This document shows, in pieces, positions 17,207-26,225 of a stretch of DNA of 64,000 nucleotides. Under the pieces are notes generated by a model. The model saw nothing but the letters and a program-made list of their open reading frames with translations, was not told where the DNA came from and searched no databases. Location: the NCBI GenBank assembly GCA_934184665.1, contig CAKPSX010000004.1, forward strand, positions 7,772-71,771, written 5' to 3'. The stretch is from an uncultured Clostridia bacterium (lineage in GTDB: Bacteria > Bacillota > Clostridia > TANB77 > CAG-508). Every line of letters starts with the position of its first letter. The stretch's first letter is position 1. The position numbers and the translations under genes are program-made.

Positions 17207-19357
17207 ATGGAAAAGATAATAAACCAAATAGCTAGTGAGCTAAATGTTAAAAATACACAAGTTGAAAACGCAGTAAAGCTAATAGATGAGGGAAATACAA
17301 TTCCGTTTATTGCACGTTATAGAAAAGAAGTTACAGGAGGATTAAGTGACGAAATATTAAGAACATTAGGAGAAAGATTAACATATCTTAGAAACTTAGA
17401 AACAAGAAAAGGAGAAGTAATAAAATCAATAGATGAGCAAGGAAAGCTTACTGATGAACTAACAGTAGCAATAGCATCAGCTGAAACACTTGCAGAGGTT
17501 GAAGATTTATACAGACCTTATAAACAAAAGAAAAAAACAAGAGCAACAGTCGCAAAAGCAAAAGGATTAGAACCTCTTGCAAATATAATTTTTGAACAAA
17601 AAGAGAAAAAAGATATAAATGAAATTGCTTCAGAATTTATTAGTGAGGAAAAAGGTGTAACTACTGCGGAAGAAGCCATTCAGGGGGCTTTAGATATAAT
17701 TGCTGAGAATATTTCAGATAATGCACAATATAGAAAATATATTAAAAAAGTATGTTATAGAGAAGGCCTTATCTCAACAAAAGCAGCGAAACCAGATGAA
17801 AAATCCAACTATGAAATGTATTATGATTTTGAAGAATTAGTTTGCAAACTACCAAGTCACAGAATATTGGCTATTAATAGAGGAGAAAGTGAAGGAGTTT
17901 TAAAAGTTTCAATCACAAAACCAGAAGATAAAATAATTTATTATATGGAAAGAGATATTGTAAAAGAAAAAACTCAATTCACAGAAATGTTGAAAACAAC
18001 AATATTAGATGCATTTAAGAGACTAATAGAACCATCTATAGATAGAGAAATTCGTTCTGACTTAACAGAAAAAGCAGAAGAAAAAGCAATAAAAGTATTT
18101 GGACAAAATGCAAAACAACTATTACTTGGAGCACCAATTAAAGGAAAAACAGTAATGGGATTTGACCCAGCATATAGAACAGGTTGCAAGATTGCTGTAA
18201 TAGATGAAACAGGTAAAGTTTTAGACACAGCAACAGTATATCCAACAGCACCACAAAATGATGAAGAAGGCGCCAAAAAGGTCTTATTAAATTTAATTGA
18301 AAAAGACCATATAGATATGATTGCAATAGGAAATGGTACAGCATCACGTGAATCAGAAAAGTTTGTTTCTGATATGATAAAAGAAGTAAATCATGATATT
18401 TGTTATGTAATAGTCAGTGAAGCAGGAGCATCCGTATATTCAGCATCAAAATTAGCAACAGAAGAATATCCAGATATAAATGTATCAATAAGAGGAGCAA
18501 TTTCAATTGCCCGTAGATTACAAGATCCACTTGCTGAACTTGTGAAAATTGACCCAAAGGCAATTGGAGTAGGTCAATACCAACATGATGTTAATCAAAA
18601 AAAACTTTCAGAAAGTTTAACAGGTGTTGTAGAAGATAGTGTTAATAAAGTTGGTGTTGATGTAAACACAGCAACTCCTTCATTACTTTCTTATGTATCA
18701 GGCATTAACAATACAATTGCAAAAAATATTGTAAGATATAGAGATGAAAATGGAAAATTAAAAGAAAGAAAAGAGCTTCTAAAAGTTCCAAAGCTTGGAA
18801 AAGTTGCATATGAACAATGCGCAGGATTTATAAGAATTCCAGATGGAACAAACCCATTAGAAAATACAGCAGTTCATCCAGAGAGCTATGAACAAACTGA
18901 AAAATTATTATCCAAAATAGGCTTTACTAAAGCAGATTTAAAAGATAAAGAAAAATTAAATGAGCTAAGAGAAAAACTAAAAACTATTGATATATCTTTA
19001 ATATCAAAAGAACTTGATATTGGAGAAATGACACTTACTGATATCATTTCAGAGTTGTCAAAACCAGGACGTGACCCTAGAGATGATATGCCAAAACCAA
19101 TTTTACGTAATGATGTCTTGAAATTCGAAGATTTAACAGAAGGTATGGTTCTTACAGGAACAGTACGTAATGTTATAGACTTTGGGGCATTTGTAGATAT
19201 TGGAGTAAAATATGATGGACTTGTTCACATATCAGAAATGAGTAACTCATATATAAAATCTCCATCTGACTTTGTTTCAGTTGGTGATATTGTAAAAGTT
19301 AAAGTAATAAAAATAGACCTTGAACGTAAAAAAGTAGGCTTATCTATGAAAATATAA
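17207..19357 (+). CDS. tex: Tex-family S1 RNA-binding transcription accessory protein
   Basis: A 716-residue cytoplasmic protein of normal Tex length. It has an N-terminal helical domain (EGNTIPFIARYRKEVTGGLS) and a YqgF/RNase H-like domain (MGFDPAYRTGCKIAVIDETG, about residues 316-440). A helix-hairpin-helix region follows (NTATPSLLSYVSGINNTIAK, PKLGKVAYEQCAGFIRI, about 485-560). The C-terminal S1 domain (about 645-716) contains GTVRNVIDFGAFVDIG and VHISEMS. Tex binds nucleic acids and affects transcription and RNA turnover. GAAAGGA precedes the ATG. A large inverted repeat about 50 bp after the stop may terminate it. Confidence 0.95.
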   Translation: MEKIINQIASELNVKNTQVENAVKLIDEGNTIPFIARYRKEVTGGLSDEILRTLGERLTYLRNLETRKGEVIKSIDEQGKLTDELTVAIASAETLAEVEDLYRPYKQKKKTRATVAKAKGLEPLANIIFEQKEKKDINEIASEFISEEKGVTTAEEAIQGALDIIAENISDNAQYRKYIKKVCYREGLISTKAAKPDEKSNYEMYYDFEELVCKLPSHRILAINRGESEGVLKVSITKPEDKIIYYMERDIVKEKTQFTEMLKTTILDAFKRLIEPSIDREIRSDLTEKAEEKAIKVFGQNAKQLLLGAPIKGKTVMGFDPAYRTGCKIAVIDETGKVLDTATVYPTAPQNDEEGAKKVLLNLIEKDHIDMIAIGNGTASRESEKFVSDMIKEVNHDICYVIVSEAGASVYSASKLATEEYPDINVSIRGAISIARRLQDPLAELVKIDPKAIGVGQYQHDVNQKKLSESLTGVVEDSVNKVGVDVNTATPSLLSYVSGINNTIAKNIVRYRDENGKLKERKELLKVPKLGKVAYEQCAGFIRIPDGTNPLENTAVHPESYEQTEKLLSKIGFTKADLKDKEKLNELREKLKTIDISLISKELDIGEMTLTDIISELSKPGRDPRDDMPKPILRNDVLKFEDLTEGMVLTGTVRNVIDFGAFVDIGVKYDGLVHISEMSNSYIKSPSDFVSVGDIVKVKVIKIDLERKKVGLSMKI

Positions 19358-19406
19358 ATGGAAAAAATAACAAAAAAGCTTTTAAATTATGTAAATCTGT
19401 GATATA

Positions 19407-19443
19407 ATAAACAAGATGGCGACATTTGTCGTATCTTGTTTAT
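19407..19443. promoter_or_regulatory. 37-bp inverted repeat between tex and the GC-rich orphan gene
   Basis: Arms ATAAACAAGAT (19407-19417) and ATCTTGTTTAT (19433-19443) are perfect complements, and an inner CGAC/GTCG extends the stem around loop ATTT. It overlaps the end of a TATAAT at 19403-19408, so it could be an operator at a start site. It could instead be a poor-T-run terminator for tex. A second possible promoter (TTGTGA-17-TATTAA) lies just downstream. Confidence 0.5.
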
Positions 19444-19518
19444 TGTGATTTGGTACACAAAATCATATTAAACAATTAGCAATTCCCCAAATTTAATTAA
19501 AAGAAAGGAAGAAACAAA

Positions 19519-20532
19519 ATGAGTAAGAAACAACGGGAGAAGAAGTACAACACACTAATGTTGAGAACCTTGGCAGAGGAACTTAACAAGATTCGTCGCC
19601 CTATCGGGGAGGATAAAGCCCTGGTACCGATCAAAGTGGAGGACATTTATCTTCTTGAAAAGGCAATCTATATGATGCCCAAAAAGGAGCGAGAAGCACT
19701 GGAAAAAATGTACGGACTCATCGAGGGAACTATTCCCAAGGGAAAGTTATGGAGAAAGGGGCACAACAATGAAAAAGACATTGCCCTGAGAAATCAGGCA
19801 GTCAAGACATATGATGCAATGAGAAGTCTCTTGAGCTTAGACATGCTCTATGTCTATGACAAGTGCTTCCAAGCACTGGTTGCAAGCATTGTGACCAAAA
19901 TGGACAAGCCAGATAACATGTCTGACATGGAGGCCATAAAGTACCTCTTGTTGTTCTTCGTTTTCATGATGGGAGGTCCCAACATGATTTATGAGGAAGA
20001 GGCTCGTTCTACTGGTTGGAATGAGGAGAACATCGGCAACTACGACCTGTATACACTGCTTCAGGCTACATGGGAGAGCTCAATTAGCTTGATGCCTGAG
20101 AAGAACATCAACATGAACCTCTTAAAAGAGGTAATCGGGATGTTTGACATCTCTGATATCGTTTCTATGAAGCGATATGTTGGCTTACCTATTGGCAAGC
20201 AGAATATCAGTGTATCATGGATTGAGCTGCAAACATTTGCACAGATTCGAAAGTTCAAGGAAAAACTCTTCTCTCAGGGAGAGTGGGTGACAACTGAAAA
20301 GTTGATCTACACTCAACGCACTACTAAGATGAACCTTACACCATTCTCTGATGCGATGAAGTATCTGAGAAACAGTGATACTGAAAAGTATCGAGAGGAA
20401 GAAAGAACTACGGAGATCGAACTGACTACCGGCAAAAAAGAGCTGGTATTCTATAAAATCGGTGCCTTGAAGTTCACTGACCCATATGAAATGCTTTCTC
20501 TGTACCTTTGCAGAAGAGCACTGAAAGCCTAA
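19519..20532 (+). CDS. GC-rich orphan protein of unknown function (337 residues)
   Basis: I do not recognise this protein. It is soluble and largely helical, with basic N-terminus SKKQREKKYN, a segment VEDIYLLEKAIYMMPKKERE, and a hydrophobic stretch LLLFFVFMMGG in the middle. No enzyme motif is seen. Base use is unlike the neighbours: two sampled lines are 50% and 40% G+C against about 30% nearby, with frequent CTG, ATC, GGC and CGC codons. The gene is self-contained, with its own upstream inverted repeat, a good AAGAAAGGA ribosome site and a strong terminator 8 bp after the stop. It is lodged between tex and pflB. Codon use points to acquisition from another source. Presence as a real gene is well supported; function is not. 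Confidence 0.75.
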   Translation: MSKKQREKKYNTLMLRTLAEELNKIRRPIGEDKALVPIKVEDIYLLEKAIYMMPKKEREALEKMYGLIEGTIPKGKLWRKGHNNEKDIALRNQAVKTYDAMRSLLSLDMLYVYDKCFQALVASIVTKMDKPDNMSDMEAIKYLLLFFVFMMGGPNMIYEEEARSTGWNEENIGNYDLYTLLQATWESSISLMPEKNINMNLLKEVIGMFDISDIVSMKRYVGLPIGKQNISVSWIELQTFAQIRKFKEKLFSQGEWVTTEKLIYTQRTTKMNLTPFSDAMKYLRNSDTEKYREEERTTEIELTTGKKELVFYKIGALKFTDPYEMLSLYLCRRALKA

Positions 20533-20540
20533 CTCATTTA

Positions 20541-20569
20541 CCCCAGCAAGTAATTCTTGCTGGGGTTTT
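20541..20569 (+). terminator. Strong rho-independent terminator of the GC-rich orphan gene
   Basis: A perfect 10-bp stem CCCCAGCAAG / CTTGCTGGGG with loop TAATT is followed by TTTTC. Confidence 0.9.
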
Positions 20570-20618
20570 CAAAATATTCATATGCTGACTTTTTAAAAAT
20601 GAAAAAATATCAAAAACT

Positions 20619-20646
20619 TTAACAATTTATTTTTTTGTGTTATAAT
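20619..20646 (+). promoter_or_regulatory. Promoter of pflB-pflA
   Basis: TTAACA and TATAAT are 16 bp apart, about 70 bp upstream of pflB. Confidence 0.6.
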
Positions 20647-20714
20647 ACAAATGATTAAAAAACAAAAAAATGTAAACACTAAGAAAAAAGATTGTGAAAG
20701 GAATGTGATTTAAG

Positions 20715-22952
20715 ATGGATTTTGAACAATGGAAAGGCTTTGAAAAAGGCGAGTGGAAAAGACAAATAGATGTAAGAAACTTTATACAAAAAAATTATAC
20801 ACCATATGAAGGTGATTCAAGTTTCTTAGCAGGAACAACAGAAAAAACAAAAAAATTATGGGATGAAGTTTTAGAATTATATAAAAAAGAACATGATTCA
20901 CAAGGCGGAGTATTAGATATTGATACAAAAACTGTATCAACAGTATCAGCACACGAAGCAGGATATATAGACAAAGATTTAGAAGAAATAGTTGGGTTAC
21001 AAACAGATGCACCATTAAAAAGAGCAATTATGCCATTTGGTGGAATTAGAATTGTGGAAAAATCATGTGAGGCATATGGAAGAGAAGTAGACCCAGAAAC
21101 AGATAGAATATTCCATACAATTAGAAAAACTCATAATGATGGAGTATTTGATGTATATACACCAGATATAAGAGCAGCAAGAAGTTCACACTTAATTACA
21201 GGACTTCCAGATGGATATGGAAGAGGAAGAATTATAGGTGACTACAGAAGAGTTGCACTATATGGTGTTGACAGCTTAATTGCAGAGAAGAAAGAAGAAT
21301 TGGAAATATTAGATGTTGATGATTTTTCAGAAAAAGTTATTAGAGAAAGAGAAGAAATTGCGGAACAAATAAAAGCACTTAATGAACTAAAAGCAATGGC
21401 ATCAAAATATGGATATGATATTTCAAGACCTGCAGGAAATGCAAAAGAGGCAATTCAATGGTTATACTTCGGATATTTAGGTGCTGTAAAAGATCAAAAT
21501 GGTGCTGCAATGAGTATAGGTAGAACATCAACATTTTTAGATATATATATTGAAAGAGATTTTAAAAATGGAACATTAACAGAAGAACAAGCACAAGAAT
21601 TGATGGACCATTTTGTAATGAAATTGAGACTAGTAAGATTTTTAAGAACACCAGAATATAATGAATTATTTAGTGGAGACCCAGTATGGGTAACAGAAAG
21701 CATTGGTGGAATGGGAATAGATGGCAGAACATTAGTTACTAAAAATTCATTTAGAGTATTACACACATTAGAAAACTTAGGACCAGCTCCAGAACCAAAC
21801 TTAACAGTATTGTGGTCAACAAGACTACCAGAAGGTTTCAAAAAATATACTGCAAAATTATCAATAAAAACATCTTCAATTCAATATGAAAATGATGATG
21901 TTATGAGAGCAACATTAGGAGATGACTATGGAATAGCATGTTGTGTATCACCTATGAAAATAGGAAAACAAATGCAATTCTTTGGAGCTAGAGCAAACTT
22001 AGCAAAAACATTATTATATGCAATAAATGGTGGTAGAGATGAAAAAACAGGAAAACAAGTTACTCCAAGATTTGAACCAATCACATCAGAATACTTAAAT
22101 TATGATGAAGTAATTTATAAATTTGACCAAATGATGGATTATGTTGCAAAAATATATATAAAAGCATTAAATGCAATACATTATATGCATGATAAATATT
22201 CTTATGAAGCAATAGAAATGGCTTTACATGATAAAGACATAATAAGAACAATGGCATGTGGTGTTGCAGGATTATCAGTAGTTGCAGACTCACTTTCTGC
22301 AATAAAATATGCAAAAGTAAAAGTAATCAGAGATGAAACAGGTCTAGCAGTTGATTATCAGGTAGAAGGAGAATATCCTCAATTCGGAAATAATGATGAC
22401 AGAGTTGACCAAATAGCAGTTGATGTTGTAAGAAAATTCTTAAATAAACTAAAAAAACATCCAACATACAGAAATTCAAAACACACATTATCAATTTTAA
22501 CAATAACATCAAATGTTGTATATGGAAAAGCAACAGGAAATACACCAGACGGAAGAAGAGCAGGAGCACCATTTGGACCAGGTGCAAACCCATTACATGG
22601 TAGAGATGTTAATGGAGCATTAGCAGTAATGAACTCAATTGCAAAATTACCATTTGAAGATTCAGAAGACGGAATATCATTTACATTTGCAATTACACCA
22701 GCAACATTAGGACAAGATGAACAAACAAAAGTAAGTAACTTGGTAAGCATGTTAGATGGATATTTTGCACAAACTGGACATCATATAAATGTAAATGTAT
22801 TTGATAGAGCATTATTAGAAGATGCTATGGAACATCCAGAAAAATACCCCCAACTAACAATAAGGGTTTCAGGATATGCTGTACATTTCACAAAACTAAC
22901 AAGAGAACAACAATTGGATGTTATAAATAGAACAATCCATGAGAGAATTTAA
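20715..22952 (+). CDS. pflB: Formate C-acetyltransferase (pyruvate formate-lyase)
   Basis: A glycyl-radical enzyme that cleaves pyruvate with CoA to acetyl-CoA and formate in anaerobic fermentation. The 745-residue length is typical. The adjacent catalytic cysteines are in [17 protein letters not shown] (around residues 417-418). The glycyl-radical loop near the C-terminus reads [14 protein letters not shown] (Gly about 720). The pair of cysteines and the RVSGYAV loop distinguish PFL from diol-dehydratase-type homologues. AAAGGAATGTGA precedes the ATG. The activating enzyme gene starts within about 15 bp of the stop, so both are co-transcribed. Confidence 0.97.
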   Translation: MDFEQWKGFEKGEWKRQIDVRNFIQKNYTPYEGDSSFLAGTTEKTKKLWDEVLELYKKEHDSQGGVLDIDTKTVSTVSAHEAGYIDKDLEEIVGLQTDAPLKRAIMPFGGIRIVEKSCEAYGREVDPETDRIFHTIRKTHNDGVFDVYTPDIRAARSSHLITGLPDGYGRGRIIGDYRRVALYGVDSLIAEKKEELEILDVDDFSEKVIREREEIAEQIKALNELKAMASKYGYDISRPAGNAKEAIQWLYFGYLGAVKDQNGAAMSIGRTSTFLDIYIERDFKNGTLTEEQAQELMDHFVMKLRLVRFLRTPEYNELFSGDPVWVTESIGGMGIDGRTLVTKNSFRVLHTLENLGPAPEPNLTVLWSTRLPEGFKKYTAKLSIKTSSIQYENDDVMRATLGDDYGIACCVSPMKIGKQMQFFGARANLAKTLLYAINGGRDEKTGKQVTPRFEPITSEYLNYDEVIYKFDQMMDYVAKIYIKALNAIHYMHDKYSYEAIEMALHDKDIIRTMACGVAGLSVVADSLSAIKYAKVKVIRDETGLAVDYQVEGEYPQFGNNDDRVDQIAVDVVRKFLNKLKKHPTYRNSKHTLSILTITSNVVYGKATGNTPDGRRAGAPFGPGANPLHGRDVNGALAVMNSIAKLPFEDSEDGISFTFAITPATLGQDEQTKVSNLVSMLDGYFAQTGHHINVNVFDRALLEDAMEHPEKYPQLTIRVSGYAVHFTKLTREQQLDVINRTIHERI

Positions 22953-22967
22953 GGAATGATGTTAAAT

Positions 22968-23696
22968 ATGGAAAAAGATTTAAGATATTATGCAAAAGTT
23001 CATTCAATAGAAAGTTTTGGAACAGTTGACGGACCAGGAATAAGGTTTGTATTGTTTTTACAAGGTTGTCATCTTGAATGTAAATATTGCCATAATCGAG
23101 ATACATGGGATATAAATGGTGGAGAATATAAATCAGTTGATGATATTATAGAAAAAATAAAAGACTATAAAAACTATATAATTCCATCAGGTGGAGGAGT
23201 CACAGTTACAGGTGGAGAGCCATTATTACAGGTAAAATTTCTTATAGAATTATTTAAAAGATTAAAAGAAGAAAAAATCAATACATGTATTGATACATCT
23301 GGAATGGTGGCACTTACTCCTGATGTGAAAGAAGTACTAACGTTAACAGATTTGGTTTTATTAGATATAAAGCATATAGATAACGAAAAAGCAAAACAAT
23401 TAGTAGGCAGGTCTAATAAACTGGAACTTGAATTTGCAAAATATTTAAGTGAAAATAATATAAAAATGTGGATAAGACAAGTTTTGGTTCCTGGATATAC
23501 AGATGATGAGGAAGATTTGATTAGACTACGAGAATTTTTGAAAACATTAAAAACAGTAGAAAAAGTGCAAATATTACCTTATCATAGTATGGGAAAATAT
23601 AAATGGAAAAAACTTGGACTTGAATATCCACTAGAAAATGTTCGAGAAGCTACAGCTGAAGATGTAGAACGAGCAAAAAAGATATTAGGAATTTAA
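22968..23696 (+). CDS. pflA: Pyruvate formate-lyase activating enzyme (radical SAM)
   Basis: Uses a [4Fe-4S] cluster and S-adenosylmethionine to abstract a hydrogen from the PflB glycine, switching the enzyme on. The protein is about 242 residues. The cluster motif CHLECKYCH (C-x3-C-x2-C) follows GTVDGPGIRFVLFLQG. GGGVTVTGGEPLLQ is the SAM-binding GGE-type motif. The C-terminal QILPYHSMGKYKW is characteristic of PflA. I place the start at 22968 (MEKDLRYYAKVHSIES) because AAGGA at 22951-22955 gives workable spacing there and none for the in-frame ATG at 22956. Immediate linkage to pflB confirms the substrate. Confidence 0.95.
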   Translation: MEKDLRYYAKVHSIESFGTVDGPGIRFVLFLQGCHLECKYCHNRDTWDINGGEYKSVDDIIEKIKDYKNYIIPSGGGVTVTGGEPLLQVKFLIELFKRLKEEKINTCIDTSGMVALTPDVKEVLTLTDLVLLDIKHIDNEKAKQLVGRSNKLELEFAKYLSENNIKMWIRQVLVPGYTDDEEDLIRLREFLKTLKTVEKVQILPYHSMGKYKWKKLGLEYPLENVREATAEDVERAKKILGI

Positions 23697-23758
23697 AAGC
23701 AGCACCACTCAACCAGCACTGCCAAAACAAGTCAACATAAAAGCGAAAATAAAAACAT

Positions 23759-23787
23759 TTGACATATCTTCGCAATTGCGTTAATAT
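23759..23787 (+). promoter_or_regulatory. Promoter with palindrome in spacer, driving a short transcript
   Basis: TTGACA and TAATAT are separated by 17 bp, and the spacer contains the 10-bp palindrome CGCAATTGCG. That placement is typical of a repressor operator. No open reading frame follows closely. Confidence 0.6.
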
Positions 23788-23793
23788 AAATAT

Positions 23794-23880
23794 ATAAAAA
23801 GAATAAGAGCTTGTGCCTTATTCATGTATGTGGTTTTGAGATTTATCCTCTTTCGGATAAATCTTTATTTTTCTTTTTTT
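23794..23880 (+). ncRNA. Putative small RNA (two hairpins, own promoter and terminator)
   Basis: Predicted from an orphan promoter at 23759 and a terminator ending near 23880. The roughly 87-nt transcript has a 7-bp hairpin GAATAAG / CTTATTC (23801-23823, loop AGCTTGTGC). A purine/U-rich single-stranded linker follows, then the 9-bp terminator stem GATTTATCC / GGATAAATC with a T-rich tail. It does not match an RNA family I can name. It might also be an attenuated leader for frr, 180 bp downstream. Confidence 0.5.
23840..23880 (+). terminator. Terminator of the putative small RNA
   Basis: GATTTATCC / GGATAAATC with loop TCTTTC, followed by TTTATTTTTCTTTTTTT. Confidence 0.85.
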
Positions 23881-24061
23881 AGAACTGTATTTAAATATGT
23901 ATTTATTTCTTGAACAAATATATATCAAAAATTTTTAAAACTTCAATTAACTTATGGTCCATTTTCAAGAAAATTTAAAAAAATGCTACTCTTTTTAAAG
24001 AAAGTATGATAAAATGTTCACAAATATTAAAAAATGAAAAATTTGAAAGGAATGTGAAAAT

Positions 24062-24610
24062 ATGGATTACACAAATTTAAAAGAAAAAATGCAAAAATCA
24101 ATAAATGCTTATAGTGAGAAACTATCAGAAATAAGAGCAGGGAGAGCTAACCCAGCTATATTAAACAAGGTAAAAGTAGATTATTATGGAACACCAACAC
24201 CAATAAACCAAGTAGCAGGAGTATCTGTCCCAGAAGCAAGATTAATAGTAATACAACCATGGGATGTTAGTATATTAAAAGATATAGAAAAAGCTATATT
24301 AGCATCTGATATTGGAATTAATCCAAATAATGATGGAAAGGTTATAAGACTAGCTTTCCCTGAATTAAATGAAGAGAGAAGAAAAGAAATAGTAAAAGAA
24401 ATTAAGAAAATTGCAGAAGAAGCTAAAGTTGCTATAAGATCAATCAGAAGAGATGGAATTGATGAAGCAAAAGCAAAACAAAAAAATAGTGAAATAACAG
24501 AAGATGAATTAAAATCAGCAGAAGCAGAAATTCAAAAAATAACAGACAAAAATATAGAAGAAATAGATAAAATATTATCAAACAAAGAAAATGAAATAAT
24601 GAGTGTATAA
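24062..24610 (+). CDS. frr: Ribosome recycling factor
   Basis: Splits post-termination ribosomes together with EF-G. The 182-residue chain (family about 185) carries the signature SEIRAGRANPAILNKVKVDY and YYGTPTPINQVAGVSVPEAR. The C-terminal helical region holds IAEEAKVAIRSIRRDG. GAAAGGA precedes the ATG. It heads the run frr-uppS-cdsA-rseP, a conserved Firmicute order. The usual preceding tsf and pyrH genes are absent; instead a 365-bp gap with a small-RNA-like transcript lies upstream. Confidence 0.97.
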   Translation: MDYTNLKEKMQKSINAYSEKLSEIRAGRANPAILNKVKVDYYGTPTPINQVAGVSVPEARLIVIQPWDVSILKDIEKAILASDIGINPNNDGKVIRLAFPELNEERRKEIVKEIKKIAEEAKVAIRSIRRDGIDEAKAKQKNSEITEDELKSAEAEIQKITDKNIEEIDKILSNKENEIMSV

Positions 24611-24622
24611 AAGAGGGATGAA

Positions 24623-25336
24623 ATGAAGTTTAATGAAGAAAATATGCCACAACATATAGCTATAATAATGGATGGAAATAGAAGATGGGCAAGAGCAAAA
24701 GGAAAACCAGCAGCATTTGGACATAAAGAAGGAGCAAAAACATTAGAAAAAATAGTAAGATATGCAAACAAAATTGGACTAAAATATATAACTGTATATG
24801 CATTTTCTACAGAGAACTGGAAAAGAGCAGAAGAAGAAGTAAATGCTTTAATGGTACTATTACAAAGCTATCTGGATGATTATAGCAAAAGAGCAGACTC
24901 AGAGAATATTAAAGTAAAAATCTTAGGAGACATTACAGCATTATCACCAAAAATGCAAAAAAGTATAAAAGAATGTATGGAAAAAACAAAAGAAAATACA
25001 GGTGTTACATTTAATATTGCATTAAATTATGGTGGTAGAGATGAAATTGTCAAAGCAGTAAAAGCAATAGCAGAAAAGGTAAAAAATGATGAAATAGAAT
25101 TAGAAAATATAAATGAAGAATTAATAACAAACAATTTATATACTAAAGGTCAGCCTGATCCAGATTTAGTAATAAGAACAAGTGGAGAGATACGTTTGAG
25201 CAATTTCTTGCCATGGCAAGTGGTATATTCAGAATTCATTTTTATAGAAAAAAATTGGCCAGATTTTAATGAAGAAGACTTAGATAATGCTATTATAGAA
25301 TATCAAAGGAGGCATAGAAAGTTTGGCGCTAATTAA
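24623..25336 (+). CDS. uppS: Undecaprenyl diphosphate synthase (cis-prenyltransferase)
   Basis: Condenses isopentenyl diphosphates onto farnesyl diphosphate to make the C55 lipid carrier for cell-wall synthesis. The 237-residue chain has the family signature IAIIMDGNRRWARAKG (catalytic Asp in MDGNRRWA), GHKEGAKTLEKI, YAFSTENWKR, and the C-terminal PDPDLVIRTSGEIRLSNFLP. It begins 12 bp after frr and is followed 26 bp later by cdsA. Confidence 0.96.
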   Translation: MKFNEENMPQHIAIIMDGNRRWARAKGKPAAFGHKEGAKTLEKIVRYANKIGLKYITVYAFSTENWKRAEEEVNALMVLLQSYLDDYSKRADSENIKVKILGDITALSPKMQKSIKECMEKTKENTGVTFNIALNYGGRDEIVKAVKAIAEKVKNDEIELENINEELITNNLYTKGQPDPDLVIRTSGEIRLSNFLPWQVVYSEFIFIEKNWPDFNEEDLDNAIIEYQRRHRKFGAN

Positions 25337-25362
25337 GCAAAGGAAGAAAGGAATGAAAAGAC

Positions 25363-26184
25363 ATGGACATAAAAAGAGTAGCCTCAGCACTATTAGGCTT
25401 TCCATTAGTAGTACTCATATTAACATTTGGTAACAAATATGTTGTAGACATATTTTTAATGGGAATAGCAATACTCGCAATGCAAGAATATTTTAATGCT
25501 GTTCAAAAAGAATGTAAGCCTGTAAGATGGCTAGGTTATTTATCATGTGTATTTATAGGTTTGATACATATAGTACCAGAAAACATACCAAGTGAAGCAA
25601 CAAAATACATATTATTGTTATTAATTCCAACACTCATGTTACTGGCGTTTTCGCAAGTAATAATTACAAATATGAAAACAAACTTTAAGGATATTGCATA
25701 TACGGTATTTGGAATATTATATATTGTAACATGTATATCATTTATAGCATTAATTAGAGGAATGGATAAAGGAGTAACAATTGTATGGTATGCAATAATA
25801 GCAGCATGGGGAACAGACACATTTGCATATTTAATAGGAAAAAAATTCGGAAAACATAAGTTAAGTCAAGTAAGCCCAAAGAAATCAGTAGAAGGCTGTA
25901 TTGCAGGAACAGTAGGAGCAGTTTTAACAGCAATAATATATACACTAGCGATAAATAACATATATAATTTAGGAATTTCATATTTATATATAATAGTAGT
26001 AACAATAATACTAAGTTTGATTGGCCAAATAGGAGATTTTGCAGCATCAAGTATAAAAAGATATGTAAATGTGAAAGATTATAGTAATTTAATACCAGGA
26101 CATGGTGGAATGTTAGACAGAATAGATAGTTTAATGTTTTTAGCACCATTTGCCTATATATTTTATACAATAGGAATTTTTTAA
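25363..26184 (+). CDS. cdsA: Phosphatidate cytidylyltransferase
   Basis: Makes CDP-diacylglycerol from phosphatidic acid and CTP at the membrane, feeding phospholipid synthesis. The 273-residue integral membrane protein has seven to eight hydrophobic segments. Its C-terminal signature includes DTFAYLIGKKFGKHKLSQVS, the SPKKSVEGCIAG stretch, and LIPGHGGMLDRIDSLMF. In many Firmicutes dxr lies between cdsA and rseP; here rseP follows directly after 41 bp and dxr is not in the window. Confidence 0.95.
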   Translation: MDIKRVASALLGFPLVVLILTFGNKYVVDIFLMGIAILAMQEYFNAVQKECKPVRWLGYLSCVFIGLIHIVPENIPSEATKYILLLLIPTLMLLAFSQVIITNMKTNFKDIAYTVFGILYIVTCISFIALIRGMDKGVTIVWYAIIAAWGTDTFAYLIGKKFGKHKLSQVSPKKSVEGCIAGTVGAVLTAIIYTLAINNIYNLGISYLYIIVVTIILSLIGQIGDFAASSIKRYVNVKDYSNLIPGHGGMLDRIDSLMFLAPFAYIFYTIGIF

Positions 26185-26225
26185 TTTCACATTATACAAA
26201 TAGATGTATTATAAGGGAGGAAGAA

